Of a DNA stretch of 27,084 bases, positions 24,219-27,084 are shown one piece after another. The first letter of the stretch is position 1. Each line of letters begins with the position of its first letter. Below the pieces are notes generated by a model. That model was not told where the DNA came from. It worked only from the letters and a program-made list of their open reading frames with translations, and searched no databases. The stretch comes from a virus: positions 1 through 27,084 of the IMG/VR virus record IMGVR_UViG_3300028548_000096; one strand, given 5' to 3'. Made by a program: the position numbers and the translations under genes.

Positions 24219-24394
24219 TACTTACCAGCCTTCTTCTTTCGACATTTAGCAATAGCCCCAGACGCGTACGCAGAAGGGAAGACCTTGTAGCTGGCCTTCA
24301 CCTTCTTATAGCACGAATCCTTTACGGTGCCGCCTTTAGCAAACTTCTTGTCCTTAGGGCAGCCGCAAGAGCTTGTTTTATAGTAGCTACGCAT
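24218..24394 (-). CDS. Very small Cys/Lys-rich protein, 58 aa
   Basis: The gene is shorter than usual cutoffs but fills the only gap in this gene chain. Its ATG (24394) overlaps the upstream stop as TAATG, and its own stop overlaps the next ATG the same way. The product starts MRSYYKTSSCGCPKDKKFAK, continues GGTVKDSCYKKVKASYKVFP and ends SAYASGAIAKCRKKKAGK; four Cys (10, 12, 28, 51) and 17 of 58 residues are Lys or Arg. The FPSAYASGAIAKCRKK pattern is one I recall from hypothetical proteins of phages and giant viruses. It may bind zinc. The function is unknown. Confidence 0.85.
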   Translation of the reverse strand: MRSYYKTSSCGCPKDKKFAKGGTVKDSCYKKVKASYKVFPSAYASGAIAKCRKKKAGK

Positions 24395-24687
24395 TAGCGC
24401 ATCTTACATACTTTGCCACCACGTGCCATACCGTAGCCTCGAACTTTACCGCCAGCCATCTTGTTCGTAGCTGCACGTTGCCCTCGCTTAGGCTTATCAA
24501 CCTTACCACCATCCATCATCTTCTTAGGTGGACTAGGGAGGTTACCCATCATGGCTTTCTTCGCCTTGGCGTCGTACGCTTTCTTTTGCGCGGGGGTTAA
24601 CTTCTCATAGTCCGCGTCTTTCATTGGTTTAAACTTATCCACATTATTCTCCATCTGCTTGGTCATTTGCGACCGTGATATAGTCAT
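24394..24687 (-). CDS. Small basic protein with three GGKV motifs, 97 aa
   Basis: I take the ATG at 24687, where TAATG overlaps the previous stop; the in-frame ATG at 24702 would add five residues inside that gene. The N-terminal half is a Lys-rich helix (QMENNVDKFKPMKDADYEKL, TPAQKKAYDAKAKKAMMG). The C-terminal half carries three spaced copies of a Gly-Gly-Lys-Val motif (MMDGGKVDKP, KMAGGKVRGYG, MARGGKVCKMR). The terminal CKMR is identical to the last residues of the upstream gene. No Pfam family comes to mind. Its position in the small-basic-protein chain suggests a virion or assembly role. Confidence 0.75.
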   Translation of the reverse strand: MTISRSQMTKQMENNVDKFKPMKDADYEKLTPAQKKAYDAKAKKAMMGNLPSPPKKMMDGGKVDKPKRGQRAATNKMAGGKVRGYGMARGGKVCKMR

Positions 24688-25502
24688 TAGCGCATCTTGC
24701 AAGTTTTGCTGCGTGCAGCGATGCCATTGCCTCGTACAGTCTTACCACTCATAAAGCCTTTAGGCTTCTTAATTTTGGCCTTAGACTGTTTAAGTTTAGG
24801 TAACTTATTCTTATTGTTCATGTAGTCGGATAGGCTCTGGCCCGGCTTTAGATCTTCTTTATACACTGCCGCCATCTTCTTACCGTTCTTACTGTAAAAC
24901 TTAGACCCAGCTTTCTTAGCCTGTGCGATAGTCTTATATTGATTCCACGAAGGTGTGGAAGTACTTTGGTCAGATTTAGCCTTAGGTGGAGCCTTAGACA
25001 CTGGAGCATCTACAGTAGCACGCTTTACCGCAGCAGTTTTCTGCTTATTGGCAGAGGTGGTTACTTTCTGGTTAGCGTCCATCTTAGCGTTGTCACGCTG
25101 CATCTTACCTAAGTTAGTGCCTTTACCTTCAACCGCTTTAGGCTGGGCTTTAAAGTTGCCAGTCGATTTCTTAGCAGTTGGCTCCTTGGCAGGTGGCTTC
25201 TTGTAGTCAGACGCTATTGAATCACTAAGTGCGCCCCCTACTTTAGGTATACCAACTGCGGCAGCCGTAGTGGCGGCACCTGTACCAATTCGTCTACGTC
25301 CGCTACGAACTGCACTAAGAGTAGGTTTATTACCCCTTGGGTCATTTTTTGCTCGGTTTTTCGCGCCCTTCGGTGTTTTGCCAACTGTGCCTGATACTTT
25401 TTTCTCAACAGCTTGCGCTTTCTTTACCGCACCCTTGCCGAACTTTTTAATTGCCTGCGTAATACCCATCCGGGCTATCGCAGCTATGATTGGTAGTGCC
25501 AT
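24687..25502 (-). CDS. Basic Ala/Lys-rich protein, probable internal virion or DNA-binding, 271 aa
   Basis: ATG at 25502 with GGAG ten bases upstream, one base after the preceding stop. The N-terminus is amphipathic and hydrophobic (MALPIIAAIARMGITQAIKK), followed by Lys-rich runs and an Ala-rich segment (TGAATTAAAVGIPKVGGALS). The centre is low complexity (Lys, Ala, Thr, Pro). Around 185-225 lies a small folded module, YKTIAQAKKAGSKFYSKNGK then KMAAVYKEDLKPGQSLSDYM, which I remember from the ends of several phage virion proteins. It ends SGKTVRGNGIAARSKTCKMR, a variant of the neighbour's GGKV...CKMR tail. The N-terminal part resembles the membrane-active start of viral core proteins, but that is a loose analogy. 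Confidence 0.7.
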   Translation of the reverse strand: MALPIIAAIARMGITQAIKKFGKGAVKKAQAVEKKVSGTVGKTPKGAKNRAKNDPRGNKPTLSAVRSGRRRIGTGAATTAAAVGIPKVGGALSDSIASDYKKPPAKEPTAKKSTGNFKAQPKAVEGKGTNLGKMQRDNAKMDANQKVTTSANKQKTAAVKRATVDAPVSKAPPKAKSDQSTSTPSWNQYKTIAQAKKAGSKFYSKNGKKMAAVYKEDLKPGQSLSDYMNNKNKLPKLKQSKAKIKKPKGFMSGKTVRGNGIAARSKTCKMR

Positions 25503-25503
25503 T

Positions 25504-25812
25504 TTAACATCTCCAGCGCTTACGCGCCTGTCTTAGTCGTGAATTAGGGTCTTTCGCTGCTTTAGGGAACTTCTTCATCTGCCCTGCGGAACGTGCGCAA
25601 TAAGACTTACGTCTAGATGCGCGTTTTCCTTTAGGCTTATCTTCCGTCACAGCCGTTTTTAATTTACTGCCGGGGTTATTCTTTCGGTACTTCGCTACAC
25701 CTTTAGCGGTCATGCCCGCACCGGATTTGGTAGAACGTTTGTCGCCGCTCTTCTGGCTCATCCCCTTCATACCGGTGCCGACTTCCCCACCTGTTTTGTA
25801 GTACCTACGCAT
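25504..25812 (-). CDS. Small basic protein, DUF6321-like, 102 aa
   Basis: ATG at 25812 preceded by GGAG nine bases upstream. It starts MRRYYKTGGEVGTGMKGMSQ, the same opening as the gene at 23919. The body (GMTAKGVAKYRKNNPGSKLK, TAVTEDKPKGKRASRRKSYC, ARSAGQMKKFPKAAKDPNSR) is the pattern I associate with DUF6321, a small domain in phage virion regions. It ends in RQARKRWRC with a terminal Cys. It is very basic, with no membrane segment. The function is unknown, although linkage to capsid genes suggests a packaged protein. Confidence 0.78.
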   Translation of the reverse strand: MRRYYKTGGEVGTGMKGMSQKSGDKRSTKSGAGMTAKGVAKYRKNNPGSKLKTAVTEDKPKGKRASRRKSYCARSAGQMKKFPKAAKDPNSRLRQARKRWRC

Positions 25813-25816
25813 TACT

Positions 25817-26098
25817 CTAGCTCCAGAAGAACGTCATAGCAGTTATGTTAGTTTTATTTTGCAGCCATATCTCGTTTTCAAAACGAACACCGTTACCCGG
25901 AATGTTTATCGAGTGAGTGTCCCCTACAGCGAAAGTAATATCCAAAAGATTGGCACCTCCATCGCCATCCTTCAGGATAATTCTAGGGGAGCCAGAGGCC
26001 GCAGCTTTTATCATCAACTGACGTAACCGCGCAGGGCCACCGCTAACTGAGCCGGTGGATTGGGTTCTCTTACTTATAACATCTACTTTTTGAGACAT
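25817..26098 (-). CDS. 93-aa beta-rich virion protein, paralogue B
   Basis: ATG at 26098 with a perfect AGGAGG seven bases upstream. The product is a small beta protein (SGGPARLRQLMIKAAASGSP, RIILKDGDGGANLLDITFAV, GDTHSINIPGNGVRFENEIW). It aligns end to end without gaps with the adjacent 93-aa protein at 26108 (shared GPARLRQ, DG.GG..LLD, DTHS.NIP..G.RF). The strong ribosome site and location beside the capsid gene suggest high expression, as for a decoration, capsid-stabilising or minor head protein. There is no further family recognition. Confidence 0.8.
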   Translation of the reverse strand: MSQKVDVISKRTQSTGSVSGGPARLRQLMIKAAASGSPRIILKDGDGGANLLDITFAVGDTHSINIPGNGVRFENEIWLQNKTNITAMTFFWS

Positions 26099-26107
26099 AT
26101 CACCCTC

Positions 26108-26389
26108 CTAGGATAAAAACACAGTAACGGCTACTACGTCTGTCATCGCAGATATACGTATGTTGTCCTTAAACCGTATGCCGTCCGCAGGTATGTTTAC
26201 GGAGTGAGTGTCACTCGTGGTGAGATCCAGATCCAGTAGAGTAGGGCCGCCGTTACCGTCAGTAAAAGTCAGTCTGGGAGTACCACTAGTACCAGTCTGA
26301 ACTTCCACCTGACGTAGTCGGGCCGGCCCCTGAAAGGATATCGCCCCAGTAGCATTTTTACGTACTGCAAATACATCTGAGCTAGACAT
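26108..26389 (-). CDS. 93-aa beta-rich virion protein, paralogue A
   Basis: ATG at 26389 with AAGGAG seven bases upstream, eleven bases after the preceding stop. The sequence (FQGPARLRQVEVQTGTSGTP, RLTFTDGNGGPTLLDLDLTT, SDTHSVNIPADGIRFKDNIR) is the same length as its tandem paralogue at 25817 and conserves the GPARLRQ and DTHSVNIP blocks, while the first 15 residues and the last strand have diverged. It is probably a capsid-surface or connector accessory that arose by duplication. No enzymatic motif is visible. Confidence 0.8.
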   Translation of the reverse strand: MSSSDVFAVRKNATGAISFQGPARLRQVEVQTGTSGTPRLTFTDGNGGPTLLDLDLTTSDTHSVNIPADGIRFKDNIRISAMTDVVAVTVFLS

Positions 26390-26399
26390 ACGCTACTCC

Positions 26400-26864
26400 T
26401 TATGTGTTAGAGTTATCTGCGCCTTCATTCTGCAAGTACTCAACAACTAACGTACCAATACCTGTACCAGTGTTAGTGTTAGTAACAACAAGACGTATAT
26501 CAGAAGTACCTACGTTGAGCCAAGACTTGTTCCGAGGAACAGAAGTGCCGGGCGCGATTTCCAGTAGGCCAACAGTACCGCCAGCTTGGTTAATAGGAGA
26601 GAAAGTATCACCTGCATTCTGGTCGCCAATACCAAAGGTAGCAGCAGCGCCGTTCCAAATTGTAGTGCGGAACACATACATTCTGGTGATTAAAGAGTTA
26701 GCAGGAATAACGATGTCAGAGGTAAAAGTAGTAGCAGTCTGCTTAACGATCCCAGTCTGCATTACATTAACTGAACCTACGTTACGCAGTTCACCGACAG
26801 TAGTGCCAGTAGTGTTTTGAATTGTTCCGGCCTTGATTGGGCCTGAAAATGTAGTTTGTCCCAT
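26400..26864 (-). CDS. Capsid-proximal virion structural (decoration-type) protein, 154 aa
   Basis: I choose the ATG at 26864, which has GAGAA about six bases upstream and yields the family-like opening MGQTTFSGPIKAGTIQNTTG; an ATG at 26876 would add four residues without a ribosome site. The rest is beta-rich (TSDIVIPANSLITRMYVFRT, IWNGAAATFGIGDQNAGDTF, LVVTNTNTGTGIGTLVVEYL). Proteins with this opening lie immediately after the major capsid gene in marine podoviruses and, as I recall, are detected in virions. It is the first gene after the promoter at 26984, so abundant expression is expected. It could be a head decoration protein or a head fibre. Confidence 0.75.
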   Translation of the reverse strand: MGQTTFSGPIKAGTIQNTTGTTVGELRNVGSVNVMQTGIVKQTATTFTSDIVIPANSLITRMYVFRTTIWNGAAATFGIGDQNAGDTFSPINQAGGTVGLLEIAPGTSVPRNKSWLNVGTSDIRLVVTNTNTGTGIGTLVVEYLQNEGADNSNT

Positions 26865-26871
26865 AATAGTT

Positions 26872-26883
26872 CTCACATGTGAG
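26872..26883. repeat. 12-bp perfect palindrome upstream of the structural gene start
   Basis: CTCACATGTGAG is a perfect inverted repeat lying 8-19 bases upstream of the ATG at 26864, within the promoter leader. It could be an operator, an mRNA feature overlapping the ribosome site, or chance. It is too short and loop-less to fold as a stable RNA hairpin. Confidence 0.4.
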
Positions 26884-26954
26884 TTATGGCATATCTGTCT
26901 ACATGTCGTCAGTCGGGTCTGTCAGATACGCCGAAAATTTTTTCCCGAAATACA

Positions 26955-26984
26955 AACATATCACAGTGTGTGGCTTTATGTCAA
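26955..26984 (-). promoter_or_regulatory. Sigma70-type promoter for the structural and lysis operon
   Basis: Minus strand: a perfect -35 TTGACA (26984-26979), an 18-bp spacer, and an extended -10, TGaTATGTT (-10 hexamer 26960-26955). Transcription should start near 26948, leaving a leader of about 85 bases before the ATG at 26864. It sits immediately after the terminator of the upstream gene, where a new transcript would be needed, and no other convincing promoter or terminator was seen downstream. Confidence 0.75.
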
Positions 26985-26988
26985 CCAT

Positions 26989-27012
26989 AAAAAAGGGGGC
27001 CGAAGCCCCCTT
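26989..27012 (-). terminator. Rho-independent terminator after the capsid-like gene
   Basis: Minus strand: AAGGGGGC, a TTCG tetraloop, GCCCCCTT, then a run of six T's beginning within the stem's foot. The eight-base-pair GC-rich stem and stable loop make this a textbook intrinsic terminator. It lies 22 bases after the TAA of the partial gene at the right edge and directly upstream of the promoter at 26984. Confidence 0.95.
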
Positions 27013-27034
27013 AGTACAACTTGTTACTACGCGA

Positions 27035-27084
27035 TTAAGCGCCCGGAGATCCGAAGACACCCAGTGGGTCAGAAACGCCGAATG
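27035..27084 (-). CDS. C-terminal end of probable major capsid protein (5' part outside window)
   Basis: The frame entering from the right edge ends at a TAA (27037-27035) after FGVSDPLGVFGSPGA. Only 15 residues are visible, so identification rests on context: it is followed by a strong terminator and by capsid-accessory genes, and the xxDPxGVFG ending resembles coat protein C-termini I recall from marine podoviruses. The two other frames either hit a stop or lack the terminator-proximal stop. Confidence 0.55.
   Translation of the reverse strand, partial: FGVSDPLGVFGSPGA

Noticed and set aside
1-27084. Search for tRNA genes, integrase, transposase, restriction or anti-defence genes
   Set aside because: None recognised by eye on either strand. 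The window is structural and lysis genes throughout; a small tRNA-like or anti-defence gene hidden inside another frame cannot be excluded.

Overview
The window is a stretch of the late (virion assembly and lysis) region of a tailed bacteriophage or closely related prophage or metagenomic contig. Every supportable gene lies on the minus strand, genes are packed end to end, stops and starts repeatedly overlap (TAATG, ATGA), and ribosome binding sites are of the GGAGG type, which points to a bacterial and probably Gram-negative host. The gene set (SU10-type adaptor, zinc-ribbon connector protein, right-handed beta-helix tailspike, very large internal virion proteins) resembles marine short-tailed phages of the HMO-2011 / pelagiphage kind. 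That affiliation rests on recalled family resemblance, not on a search.

Read in the direction of transcription (right to left): 27084-27035 holds the last 15 codons of a gene, probably the major capsid protein, followed by a textbook rho-independent terminator. A strong sigma70-like promoter (TTGACA, 18 bp, TGaTATGTT) lies at 26984-26955 and probably drives everything downstream, because I see no second terminator. Next come a probable virion structural/decoration protein and two tandem paralogous 93-aa proteins (26864-25817). Then a chain of six small, strongly basic proteins (25812-23734), one of which (58 aa, 24218-24394) is very short. A connector block follows (23734-22090: gp4/gp11-like adaptor, zinc-ribbon protein, SU10-type adaptor), then a 144-aa probable tail protein, a 1325-aa double beta-helix tailspike and a 341-aa fibre that share the same N-terminal virion-attachment domain (22087-16586).

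The lysis cassette occupies 16541-13783: a small membrane protein, a 3TM holin, an M15 endopeptidase, two exported proteins of unknown role that overlap in different frames, and a one-TM coiled-coil protein with the topology of an i-spanin. After it come a probable head-closure/DNA stabilisation protein (13773-11689) and a 108-aa fibre-like protein. The left 11 kb is four very large ORFs (1060, 873, 573 and more than 1249 aa) that I read as internal virion / DNA-ejection proteins; the last runs off the left edge.

Two patterns stand out. A short motif, x-G-G-[KLIEGT]-[VA], recurs in at least six otherwise unrelated proteins, from the small basic ones to the giant internal proteins. Low-complexity coding repeats (GAGSGYRG, VEETVVEAEP, VAPVAPK, PDLPDL) are concentrated in the large proteins. 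There is no stretch of 300 bases without a gene; the longest non-coding interval is 26865-27034. I saw no tRNA, rRNA, CRISPR, insertion sequence, integrase or attachment site.
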